Origin: Malurus cyaneus samueli
Lineage: Eukaryota > Chordata > Aves > Passeriformes > Maluridae
NCBI GenBank assembly: GCA_009741485.1
Contig: VKON01000103.1
Location: forward strand, 2,751,570 to 2,815,569
DNA: 64,000 bases
Reading direction: 5' to 3'
Shown here one piece after another: positions 53,101-62,245 of the stretch. Numbering within the stretch: the stretch's first letter is position 1; each line of letters begins with the position of its first letter. The notes under the pieces are model-generated. The model had not been told where the DNA came from and searched no databases. It saw only the letters and a program-made list of their open reading frames with translations. The translations under genes were made by a program, and so were the position numbers.

Positions 53101-56100
53101 AAGTCAATTTTTTTTTTATTTTGTGTGGCAGGAAAAATTGGGGTATAGTTTTACCTAGTAAAAGTACATAGTAAAAGACTTGATTAAAAGTAGGAAAAGC
53201 ATATATCTTTTGTAGGAAAGATTTGTTTTATTGAGCAACTCTTTCATACTGTCCTATTTGACTTTTAAGTACATTTTCTCATGCTGTTTAAAACTAAATT
53301 CACCTGATCACTGGGACTTGCAAGAATGCAGCCTGGATTTTAGCCTTTTTCAGCTCACAGCTGTTGTTTGTGAACCTGTTGTGAAACTTGCCATGACAGT
53401 GCTGTCTTTGGGTCACAGGAATATTAAATAATTGAAATGCATTGACTAGACCTCATTTGCAATTTGGAATTCCATGAGTCAGTTGTTAAAAGAATGAAAA
53501 CGTATGATTAGAATTGTAATTTGATCAATCAGTGGTAGCCCAGAAATGTTTATTGAAATGAATACATTAATATTTAATTTCACTTTAGCATCACAACCTG
53601 GTAGACTTAATTTAGCACAGTTTCCAGAAATAATCCCCTTATGCATGTATTAGCATGAGTTCTAGAAGAAGATAAGTCTTGGCCATTTTTTTGTCTCAAA
53701 TGTCAATTAGAACTAACTCAATTCATCAGAGTTGTTTTGTCATGAGCTCTGCTCACTTTTGCTGTGACTCATGTTTCACACATAGTGCGTTCTGCTTTTT
53801 GTGTTAATGCACAGGGCTGTAAATATCTGATATTGCCAGGTTTCTTGTCAGAGAAATCAGTACTTTGGAGTAGTCTTAGGAGTTGGTTTTGGTCCTTAGT
53901 TTGTCTATCACTTGATGTGGGTGGTTGATAGGTGGATGATAGCTTTTATGTTTAATTTCTTAGTGAATCTCTTAAATGATATCTTAAAGAATTTTGACAA
54001 TTACCTTTTCTAAAAATCAGAAATTAAGGATCAACAATACGTGATCTCTAAAGTATATATTTGGAGTCATGTTTATTTTTAAAGAAAAACATTGTAGCAG
54101 AAGGTACTAGTTAAGGAAAGACAACTTCAAAATTTCTTTTAAGCTACTTCATCAGGTTAACTGCAGCTGTTCTGTTAAGTATATAAGTGATTCATTTTTA
54201 TATACGAAATAAAATATATTATGGAATTATGATGATCATATTGATGCAAAAGATTGAACTGGCTGTAAAACTTGAAACAAATATAGACCATAAACATAAT
54301 TTCCCTGCCTTATTATGGAGCAGGTTTGAAATTTTTTTAATAGTCAGAGCATGTTGTTTATCTTTCAGTAGGAAAATAATGATTACCATTAGACATCCAT
54401 TCAGGAACTATTTAGTTTTGGTTTTTAAGGCAATCTAAATAGCCCTTCTTGGTTCTCCACTGTATCATCTTCAGTACTGTGAATTTGAAAATTTGTGGAA
54501 GTAATGAAGTAGTGTTTCTGTAACAATTTGTATTGTCTGAGTCCCTTTTAAATAATCTTCTCAATAGTGGCTATTAAAAGCACTTGCAAAAAAAATAGAT
54601 TCAGTATCTTGCTTCCTTAATAAGATGGAAATAGAAACACTGGCAGTTCTTCTTTTTGTGGGTCGTAATGTTTTTCTTGCTCTATTTTTATTTACTTTAG
54701 GTCCAAAGAATCATGATCTATATACAGTAGAGCAACAGGTTAATGTGGAATTGGGATTTTGGAGTTGTTTTTGTTGCATTATATTTGGTTTAGGTTATTT
54801 AGTTGTGGTGGTTTTGCTTGGCCCAGTTTTTGGAGGTGGGGGGGCAAAAGATGGGCGCTGTGAGAAGCTTCTGGAGGCTTCCACCATGTCCAGCAGAGCC
54901 AATCTGTGGCTCTGAGGATGATGGACATGCCACTGACCAAACTGGCCAATAAGATGAGTGGTTACGCCTCTGTGAAAACATATTATAAGAAGAAATCAAA
55001 CAGGAGCAGACAGAGTAGTTTTGCCATGGAGGAGGCTGAGAAATATGTGAAGGATGAGACACCAAGGTCAGTGCAGGAGGGGGAGGACCTGCTCCAGGCG
55101 CCGAAGCTGGGATTCCTTTGCAGGCCTGGTGATGACCATGGTGGAGCAGCTGTCCCCTGCAGCCCATGGACCATGGTGGAGCAGCTGTCCCCCTGCAGCC
55201 CATGGTGACCATGGTGGAGCAGGCTGTCCCCCTGCAGTCCATGGTGACCATGGTGGAGCAGGCTGTCCCCTGCAGCCCATGGTGACCATGGTGGAGCAGG
55301 CTGTCCCCTGCAGCCCATGGTGACCATGGTGGAGCAGGCTGTCCCCTGCAGCCCATGGTGACCATGGTGGAGCAGGCTGTCCCCTGCAGCCCATGGTGAC
55401 CATGGTGGAGCAGGCTGTCCCCTGCAGCCATGGTGGACCATGGTGGAGCAGGCTGTCCCCCTGCAGCCCATGGTGACCATGGTGAGGCGGCTGTCCCCTG
55501 CAGCCATGGTGACCATGGTGGAGCAGGCTGTCCCCTGGCCCATGGTGACCATGGTGGGCAGGCTGTCCCCTGCAGCCATGGTGACCGTGGTGGAGCAGGC
55601 TGTCCCCTGCAGCCCATGGGGTCCATGGAGGGTGCAGAGATCCACCGCAGCCCGTGGAGGAGGGAGGTCCCCAGCCGGAGCGGGCGGACACGGGAAGGGG
55701 CTGTGTCCAGCAGAAGACCCAGGAGAGAGAGGCTTTGCTCCCGATATGGACAGCCTGGCCTTCTGACTGTACCCGGTGGACAAGAGAGCCCACGTGCAAC
55801 AGTTTTGGATGACTGTCTGCCCGTGGGGGGACTCACGCAGCAGCAGATGTGTGTGGCCTGCTGCTCGTGAGAGTGAAGCCACGCCGGAGAGGTTCATGGA
55901 GAACTGTCCCCGTGGGAGGGACCCCACGGCAACGCAAGGGAAGGAATCTTCTCCCTCAGCTGTCACAGAGGTCCGGTGATGAACTGACCAACCCCACACC
56001 CTGTTCGTTCCTGCTGCTTTGTTGTATGTGGGAAGGGGGAGGGAGTGGGGAGAAATCGGTGTCTTTGAGGGTTGTAATTTATTTCTCATTCTCTCCTCTG

Positions 56101-59100
56101 ACTTTGTTAGTAATAAATTCACTTGAATATTTAAGTTGTGCCTGTTTTTGTCCATCAAGTGTTTCCTCCCTCCTTATCTCAACTCATGAACCTTTTGTTA
56201 GTTTTTTTCCCCCTTCGCTCTTCTCTACCCAGTGTGGTGGTGGGGGAGAGCGAATGAGCAGGTGTTGTGGGTGCTTGGCTTCTGGCCAGCATTCCAAACT
56301 GCAACATTAGTGAAGCCAAGTTAAATGTGATGTTGCTGAGGATGTTTGTTTACCTGTTTGTTATGTTAGGTAGGACCAACCTTGTATTTTCACTAGGGAG
56401 GGGAAAATTCTTATGGGAAGGGATTAATATTTCTTAAATATTTTATATGTCCAACACTTTAACGGTAAGAAAAACTTCTTATGTTTTAACTTTGTTTTAC
56501 AATGACTTTTATTCCAGAAATAGATTTTTAAAATAGATCTTTGTTTTTACTAACAGCTTGTATTTGCCTTGTATAGAATTCCTGCAACTATCATTATTAG
56601 TTTAGTTGTATTACAGTACAAAACGCTGTCCATTATGATGGAATTCATCAAATTATTTATGTTGGCAGTACTTTTGTGTTCTTTATGTATTTAGTTAATG
56701 ATTTAAATGCTAGCATTTACAGTTAATTTTAAAATGCTTCCAATATTTAGGCCTGTAGAAGCTTCTAAACCTTGGCACTCCCACCAAAATGTTTCTCCAT
56801 CAGACTTCCTTCTAGTAACTTCAAGACATTAGCAAAACCTCAGTGTCTTACAGTAAGCAAACTTTCTGAAACTGAAACCTCCCCATCCTAATGTAACAAC
56901 GGACTAATAGAATTCTAACCATTATTTTTCCTGAAACAGACATTCAGATGCATATAAGTAGGAATAAAACCTAATAAATGAATATTTTAAATGCGTCCTG
57001 AGGCATTTAATGGATAGTTATTTCAAACACTAAATTATATAAACCTTATTCTTGTATTTAAGAATATGAGATGTCACTAGTCTTTTAAAAAAAAGGCTTG
57101 GATTCAACTTTTGGTTGTGATGACTAGAATTTTGTTTTAGAGAATTACACTGAAGTATATATTGTACTCATTAAAACAAAATTAAAGAGCAGGCTTGTTC
57201 CCCACAGCTGATGTAGCAGGGTGACAGAATCCTAGTCACTTCTTTGCTTCCCCTGCTTTCTCATTTGCAGTGTCAGAGAATTTTGTCCCTCTTAGTAGTT
57301 CTGTGTCATTCCTTTTTTCAACTCTCTCATTATTTTGCATGGTACTTGCTGGGGAAAAAATGACAGTGGTCAGGAGTCAGCTGTAGGTTAGTGATGGTAA
57401 ACTCTTAAAATAGAAGTTTTGTCCTGGTAATGCAAAAATGTTCAATACCCGTGCCCTTCCATTCCATTTTTTGGGATTATTTGCATAACCGCTAGGATTA
57501 ACTATGCCAACCTATGCATGTTCATAGTATTTTGAGTGTCACAGAGCTAATACCTTTAGAAATGCTGCAATAGAAATAATTTAACTTATATGATCAAATT
57601 AATATGTGGATGGAATAAATTGTGTTTGTAATAATTTCTCTTAATGTCTCAGCAGGGAGAGGAGGGAAAAGGCAGGATTTAGGTGGTATTTACAGGTAGC
57701 TGTGCTAATCACTGCTGCTTACGTTTCGCAGGCACCTCTTCTAGTACACCATCACAAGAAACAAATAAAAACACACAACAAGTGTTAGAATCTACAGAAC
57801 CACCACAGAAGAGAACTAGGAGGAAGCTGATGGACTCTCCAGTCACAGCAAGTTCCCCTGCCTTCAGCCAGTCCAGCCTGGAGGATTCTCTTGCCAAGGA
57901 CGTCTGCCCTATCGTGTACACACCAGACTCTTGCAGAAAGCCAGCACAAAACTTCAGTGCTCAGACTGTGGTCAAGAAGGCTTTGCACCTTGCAGGCCTG
58001 GAGGAAGCCAACACCTGCAGCACAGATGTGGCAGCCAGCAAGGGCAGTATCATGGATGTGACGTGTGATATAATCCCAGAGTGTGATGAAGGCGTCATGA
58101 ACTCAACAGTCATTCTCTACGAGGGGACCGATGAAACGACTGAAGTGCCTGCTTACTCATCTGTGAAAGAGTCACAGCCATGCAGCAATAGCCTTGTGCC
58201 AAGGTACTTTCCTTTTATATGGGCAAGAAATATTACAAAATCATTTCATTGTATCTTTACAGCTTGGCTTTTCCATTTTTATCTGTTTTATAAATAAACG
58301 CAGCATCTTGAAAATCAAGCGCTCCATTTTGATCAACATCAGATTCAATTCTGCCATTATTTGGAAGCAGTAGTATGTTAGTGACAACAAATTAAGTTGA
58401 AAGCTTATCCTGTTTTATAACATATGTACCAAAAAGGAAATACACTACTTTTGAAATTGATTGTGATGCCTCAGGCAAGTTATTTTCACTAAGTCTTGTT
58501 TCCTGTCTGTAAAATGGATATTTAACCTCTCCACATTGGGAAATGCCATGCTTGAAGCTGCTGTGTATGTCTGAAGTCTGCAAAGCTGCCTCAAGTAACA
58601 TTAATTAAATTATTTTCTAGTTTTGGTTTTCAACTTAGTATATATTTGTTTACAGTTAAAAGCAAATTTGTTTGACTTTTACCAATAATATATTTTACAA
58701 AAATGTACTTCTTTTATTTCAGAGTTGATCTTTCTTCCTTAAGAACCAAAAATTCTGCTTCGGTATTTGAGAAGCGCTCATATATGGCAATGACTGCTGC
58801 TGCTGCAAGGAAAAGGAGGGTGCTAGGGTAAGGTTAAAAAGTAACTCTTCTATGCAAAAGTAGATTTCTTATGTTCTTACTTCAGTTTCAATATTCTGTT
58901 TCAAATCTGAAAACATACAAGTCATTTGGAGCTGCATATGACGTGTTCAGATTCAGATATGTTTTGGTTGTTTTTTTGGGGTTTTTTTGCTTGTTTTTTC
59001 TGGCAACTTCAGTAGATTTTTTTTAAATCTTAGTTTAAGAATTTCTGTTTTAATAATTACAAATTAATATCATGTCCTGTGTAGCTGCCATCTACTCAAA

Positions 59101-61811
59101 ATAGAAAGATGAGGCATCATTTTGTAAAGAGAAATTTCATCAGATTTAAAGAACAAGTCTATAGATAGATCACAGCATGTGAAGAAACTTAAGCACCTTT
59201 TTATTTTCTTTAAAATAGAGAACTATCCTAGAAGGTCAGATTCACCTGATCTTCTGTCATGTTACTGTCCTAATTGTTATCAGCTACTGTTCTAAACTGT
59301 CTTCCTAGGATGAGGAATAAACTCTTTTGCTCTAAGATGAGAAAAGAGGCATTGCTCACAATTCCAAATAGCTGATTATGAATTTATGAATTTAGCAAAA
59401 TAAATCACCTGCTCTCTGAAATCAAGCTACTTTTTTTCTAGATTCTCCCTAGGGAGACATGGGAATTTTTGGAGCCTGATTTATCTGGTCTTAAGATAAA
59501 AGTTCTCAGACAGGCTTTTGCAGTTGTTTTGTATTTTTTATATTATACCTGACTAATTCCAAAACACACATATATATGGATATATATATTAAAAGAAATG
59601 TATATGTGTGTGTATGCTTATTTCCTCCCAAAAGTCTAGCTCAATCTGCTCATCTTGTTTCTTTTGTATCTCAAACCTGTATTTCCCAGTTTCCAATTTA
59701 GAATTAGACTACAGAAAAATCCCACAACTTTTATTCCTTTTAGAGGGATCATTCTGCCTCAGTAAGTTGTCTGTAGATTGAAATTCTTTATGGTTTTGTC
59801 TAGCAGTTGGTGATGAGGAGAAGGAATGAAAACATTTTTGTGAAGGAGGAAAGGAACATGTTCTTACCTTTCAGACATTGCCTTTATTCCATTCTCTTCT
59901 TTACTTTTTCCCTCTTTTCTCTCCCACACTTTTCCTGATTGAAGTGGATTGCTCCAGTCATTCATCTCCTACTGATGTTAGGAAAAAAAGATAAATTTCA
60001 GTCATATTGTCTACTATAGAAGTATAATTTGAAACTTATTTCAAGGATAAGGGGCAAGAGACAAGTCATTCATAACAGAGAGACTATTTTACCAATATCA
60101 CATTACTCTCTTATTGGCATGACTTCTCAGGAGTGGATTTTTAGGACTGGCACAAGGAAAATCTTAGTCTTTGCTGCTTGCTGTATATTTTCATTTAGGC
60201 AGAAAATTATTATTAAGAAAGTTAGTGTGAGTTAGGGGACTATAAAGTGGAAATAATACAATATTTATTACAGGAATAGGGAAAGCATAGGAACTTGGGA
60301 CATAAATACCATTAGCTTGTTTATGAGGCTGTCTTGCAGAGTGGAACTGAGGAAGTTTGTGAGGCAATTGCAAAAGGGTGAGATTAGATTGGTTCATAAT
60401 TTTCACTGTAGACCTTAAGTCCATCACATAAAATGCTATAGATAAAATATAGAGGTTTTGGTTTAGTGAATTTGAAGCTGTAACAATTTTCTTGCAGCTT
60501 AGTTAAAAAGTATTGTCTGCTTTGAAGCCACCCCCTCCAACTGTGTTGGAGGCTGTAGAAAAGTTATTGTAGCAATAAAAAAATGTGATTTGTCCAATAA
60601 ACACAGCTTGGTCATTCCAAGGACTTTGTAACATGCCTTAAGATTATTTCTTAGTATAATTTATATGTGATGTCCATCAAACTGGTTTCTGTGGTTTCAA
60701 AAAAAAAGTGTTAAAAGGCAGGAAAAAATGGCACAAGTGGCAACATTAGTTCTTATTTTTACAGTTGAAACATTCTTGTAAATTTATAAAAAGGAACAAG
60801 GGAAATAGTATCCATAGATGAATAATATCACTGAAAGTATTTCTACATAGCAAGGCCTAAACTGCTGTAATAAGCTGAATGGTTATACTGAAAACAAACT
60901 CCTCTTTGGCAACTTTTCCAGTTCTACATCAAACACCGTGCTGGGCAGCCTACAAGAACCAGTCTCTGCAAAACGCCTTCGACAGGACATCTCATTGAGC
61001 CAGGCAGCCTTGAGAGTACCCCAAGTGACTGGTGAGTGCCAAAACTGGAGTGGGACTGCAAAATCCCACTGCACTGGGAGCAGTGAGTGCACAGCAAAAG
61101 CAAAATTAGGATTGCTGCTCAATTTTTGTCAATTTACTAGCAGGTATTGCTGTGATGGCACACTAAGCCATTGGTTTGAATAGGATATCCCTTTATTAAA
61201 AAATACATTCTGGTATTATCTAAACAAAATTATTCAAGAGCAAGCATTACAATAGCAGAATAAACCATAACCAAATCCCTAAGAGGAAGAGTTATTTTCA
61301 GAATAAAAAAGACAAAACTTTCTCTAATGACACAGTGTTCATTTTCCAATGCTATTGTATAATAAGAAGGATTAATAACATTTTTGCATATTTTTACATC
61401 TTTATATAGACCTCTGTGCCTTTTTAATAGCATTTCATGTCAGTTGAGGGTCTAATCATGGGATTTCCTAGGCAATTAAAACACTGGATTCCTGAGCTGA
61501 GAATGATTACATTTTTGCATATTAAAATTAGGCTTTCAGTAAGGGAAAAATGTGTAAAATTCTTAGAAATATTCTGAAAAGGAGGTCCATGTAAGCTCAA
61601 TTCTACTTATGTTTATTGAATGAGTGTTTCCCTGTTTCTAATAACATTTCTTTCTTCACTAGGAATTAAAATGAAGAGCAGGAAGCAAGATCAGAATATG
61701 TCAAGAAACTTTGTTAGAAGCTTTTCTCAAGGAAATGTCCCACTGGATGTTAAATCAAGGACATCAAAAGATCTTGCACTTCATATTTCCAAGAAAAAAA
61801 ATAGAATTTAG
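37859..61811 (+). CDS. KIF18A: KIF18A, kinesin-8 motor protein, 16 coding exons
   Basis: KIF18A is a plus-end-directed kinesin-8 that gathers at kinetochore microtubule ends in mitosis, damps microtubule growth and so limits chromosome oscillation. Joined exons: 37859-38186, 38845-39002, 39869-39973, 40873-40983, 43057-43254, 44503-44676, 46736-46810, 47052-47167, 49654-49816, 50347-50511, 50942-51063, 51260-51498, 57732-58203, 58723-58827, 60922-61031, 61663-61811. These give 2790 bp, or 929 residues (human about 898). The motor domain spans about 10-358: P-loop [10 protein letters not shown] (114-123), switch I NASSSRSH (223-230), switch II DLAGSER (259-265). Coiled-coil-prone sequence covers about 370-570. 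A PP1-docking motif KSVAW lies at 613-617, followed by a serine-rich tail with basic KRTRRK and KRLR stretches. All splice sites are GT-AG and all phases agree. Every key motor residue is present. Confidence 0.95.
38845..39002 (+). CDS. KIF18A: KIF18A exon 3 (P-loop)
   Basis: Residues 110-162. Contains [17 protein letters not shown], the ATP-binding P-loop. Acceptor AATTCAG after a T-rich tract; donor GTGAGT after TATTTGGAG. Confidence 0.95.
39869..39973 (+). CDS. KIF18A: KIF18A exon 4
   Basis: Residues 163-197 ([10 protein letters not shown] ... GLTLHQ), 35 codons, phase 0 at both ends. Follows directly on SYLE, giving the kinesin motif [14 protein letters not shown]. Confidence 0.94.
40873..40983 (+). 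CDS. KIF18A: KIF18A exon 5 (switch I)
   Basis: Residues 198-234, 37 codons. Contains [19 protein letters not shown], the switch I loop that senses the ATP gamma-phosphate. Confidence 0.95.
43057..43254 (+). CDS. KIF18A: KIF18A exon 6 (switch II)
   Basis: Residues 235-300, 66 codons. Contains VDLAGSERA (switch II) and [20 protein letters not shown], which begins the microtubule-binding helix. Confidence 0.96.
44055..44207 (+). mobile_element. CR1 LINE 3' fragment
   Basis: Reads TTGTGGAATTTCCATCCTTG, then GAGATAATCAAAACCCAGCT, then TTTGAGCAAAGGGATTGAAC. These match the CR1 3' region in order, but the copy is diverged. It lacks the terminal ATTCTATG repeats. Confidence 0.8.
44503..44676 (+). 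CDS. KIF18A: KIF18A exon 7 (end of motor domain)
   Basis: Residues 301-358, 58 codons: [20 protein letters not shown], then [16 protein letters not shown]. The loop before HIPY (GKK) looks one residue shorter than the remembered human sequence. Confidence 0.95.
45073..46224 (-). mobile_element. Solo LTR, ERVL-like family (copy 3), reversed, in KIF18A intron 7
   Basis: 1152 bp. On the minus strand it starts TGTGTTGGTTTCACTTGG and ends CCGCAACA, flanked by the perfect duplication GTTAC (45068-45072 and 46225-46229). Its AATAAA is at 45270-45265 on the minus strand. It has the same unique parts as copies 1 and 4 but only three minisatellite units, so it shows the compact form of the LTR. Antisense to KIF18A. 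Confidence 0.92.
45774..45890. repeat. Minisatellite, 38-bp unit, 3 copies, inside LTR copy 3
   Basis: Three units read on the minus strand, all slightly different; the last has a three-base insertion in the CCATGG palindrome. This is the shortest array of the four. Confidence 0.88.
46736..46810 (+). CDS. KIF18A: KIF18A exon 8 (neck)
   Basis: Residues 359-383, 25 codons ([20 protein letters not shown]...). Follows an intron that carries an LTR (45073-46224). Confidence 0.92.
47052..47167 (+). CDS. KIF18A: KIF18A exon 9
   Basis: Residues 384-421 and two bases of 422. Starts [15 protein letters not shown], a heptad-like segment. Donor GTAAAT after GAAAG. Confidence 0.9.
48503..48572 (-). mobile_element. 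CR1 LINE 3' end fragment
   Basis: TCATAGAATCTTTTTAGGTT, then CCTCAAAGATCATAGAGTCC and AACCTGTT: the reverse of a CR1 3' end. Short and old. Confidence 0.75.
49654..49816 (+). CDS. KIF18A: KIF18A exon 10
   Basis: Residues 422-476 ([20 protein letters not shown] ... EERVEK). Charged and helical, coiled-coil-like, as in the family. Confidence 0.92.
50347..50511 (+). CDS. KIF18A: KIF18A exon 11
   Basis: Residues 477-531, 55 codons ([16 protein letters not shown] ... GQDGCIPK). The donor is a weak GTAAAA; the next exon restores the frame with ELCQNLQ. Confidence 0.88.
50942..51063 (+). CDS. KIF18A: KIF18A exon 12
   Basis: Residues 532-571 and two bases of 572 ([20 protein letters not shown]...). 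Acceptor TTTCCCAAAG; donor GTAAGT. Confidence 0.9.
51260..51498 (+). CDS. KIF18A: KIF18A exon 13 (PP1 docking motif)
   Basis: Runs to residue 651 plus one base. Contains [16 protein letters not shown] and KSVAWADQT at 613-621. KxVxW fits the RVxF class that recruits protein phosphatase 1. Donor GTAAGT. Confidence 0.92.
54804..56306 (+). mobile_element. Solo LTR, ERVL-like family (copy 4), sense in KIF18A intron 13
   Basis: 1503 bp, starting TGTGGTGGTTTTGCTTGG and ending AAACTGCAACA, flanked by the perfect duplication TTAGT (54799-54803 and 56307-56311). AATAAA at 56112-56117 is in KIF18A sense orientation. It carries 13 minisatellite units. The unique parts are close to copy 1, with scattered single-base deletions. 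Confidence 0.92.
55129..55620. repeat. Minisatellite, 38-bp unit, 13 copies, inside LTR copy 4
   Basis: Thirteen units counted by eye, of the same type as in the other LTRs. Six consecutive units (about 55230-55430) are nearly identical, suggesting recent local growth. Confidence 0.92.
57732..58203 (+). CDS. KIF18A: KIF18A exon 14 (tail)
   Basis: The longest exon, to residue 808 plus two bases. Contains [11 protein letters not shown] and [12 protein letters not shown], both recognisable in the kinesin-8 tail, within serine- and threonine-rich, probably disordered sequence. It follows the 6.2 kb intron that carries an LTR. Confidence 0.92.
58723..58827 (+). CDS. KIF18A: KIF18A exon 15
   Basis: To residue 843 plus two bases. 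RVDLSSLRT, then [17 protein letters not shown]; the MAMT...A..KRK core matches the family tail and a likely nuclear localisation signal. Confidence 0.9.
60922..61031 (+). CDS. KIF18A: KIF18A exon 16
   Basis: To residue 880 plus one base ([20 protein letters not shown]...). The AKRLRQD stretch aligns with the human AKRVRQD. Acceptor TTTTCCAG; donor GTGAGT. Confidence 0.9.
61663..61811 (+). CDS. KIF18A: KIF18A exon 17 (terminal, stop TAG)
   Basis: Residues 881-929 and the stop at 61809-61811. After [11 protein letters not shown] it continues about 23 residues beyond where I recall the human protein ending, finishing in the basic ISKKKNRI. Confidence 0.9.
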
Positions 61812-62245
61812 TTCTGAGTTCATCCATATTTCAAGGAGCAATGATGGATAGCAAATGAGAATAGAGTGACTTGCGTTTTCCTCTTGTAAATAGTTTTGAA
61901 AGTTTTGTGATGGAAATGTTAGAAAAATGATTTTGACCCCCTAAATTATTTTCGTTGGAGCAGCTTCCTTGTGTTAAGATTTTTTTTCATTTGGAAGCAA
62001 GTTAGGCAGATACTAATATTAGAACTAATGCTTAGCAGTTTGTTTTTAGATTGTTAGCATCTATTGATGATACATGTAGTTCCAAGAGACAGAAAAATAT
62101 TAACACACATTTTTTCATCTTGCTAGTTTTTAATCTGTCACTTGGTTGTAAATGTTTCTGTTTTATTTTTTTTTCATTTTAATTCAGTTGTAAATATGTC
62201 TTCATGCTAATTACTTCAAATAAATTTTTTATATTATTAAGAGCA
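61812..62245 (+). other. KIF18A: KIF18A 3' UTR with poly(A) signal at 62219-62224
   Basis: AT-rich sequence after the stop codon. The first good AATAAA is at 62219-62224, in CAAATAAATTTTTT, giving a 3' UTR of about 430 bp. The cleavage site is estimated. Confidence 0.65.

Larger units (their letters stand above)
46811..57731 (+). other. KIF18A: KIF18A introns 8-13
   Basis: Non-coding between 46811-47051, 47168-49653, 49817-50346, 50512-50941, 51064-51259 and 51499-57731. Repeats recognised are a CR1 piece at 48503-48572 and LTR copy 4 in the last, 6.2 kb intron. I see nothing else. Confidence 0.78.
58204..61662 (+). other. KIF18A: KIF18A introns 14-16
   Basis: Non-coding between 58204-58722, 58828-60921 and 61032-61662. 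A TA/TG microsatellite lies near 59570-59615. No gene or mobile element recognised. Confidence 0.78.

Noticed and set aside
7806..56306. A full-length provirus between two of the LTRs
   Set aside because: The LTRs are 17-28 kb apart (copies 1 and 2 in plus orientation, copy 3 reversed), each intact copy has its own target-site duplication, and METTL15/KIF18A exons lie between the more distant ones. No gag, pol or env sequence was seen.
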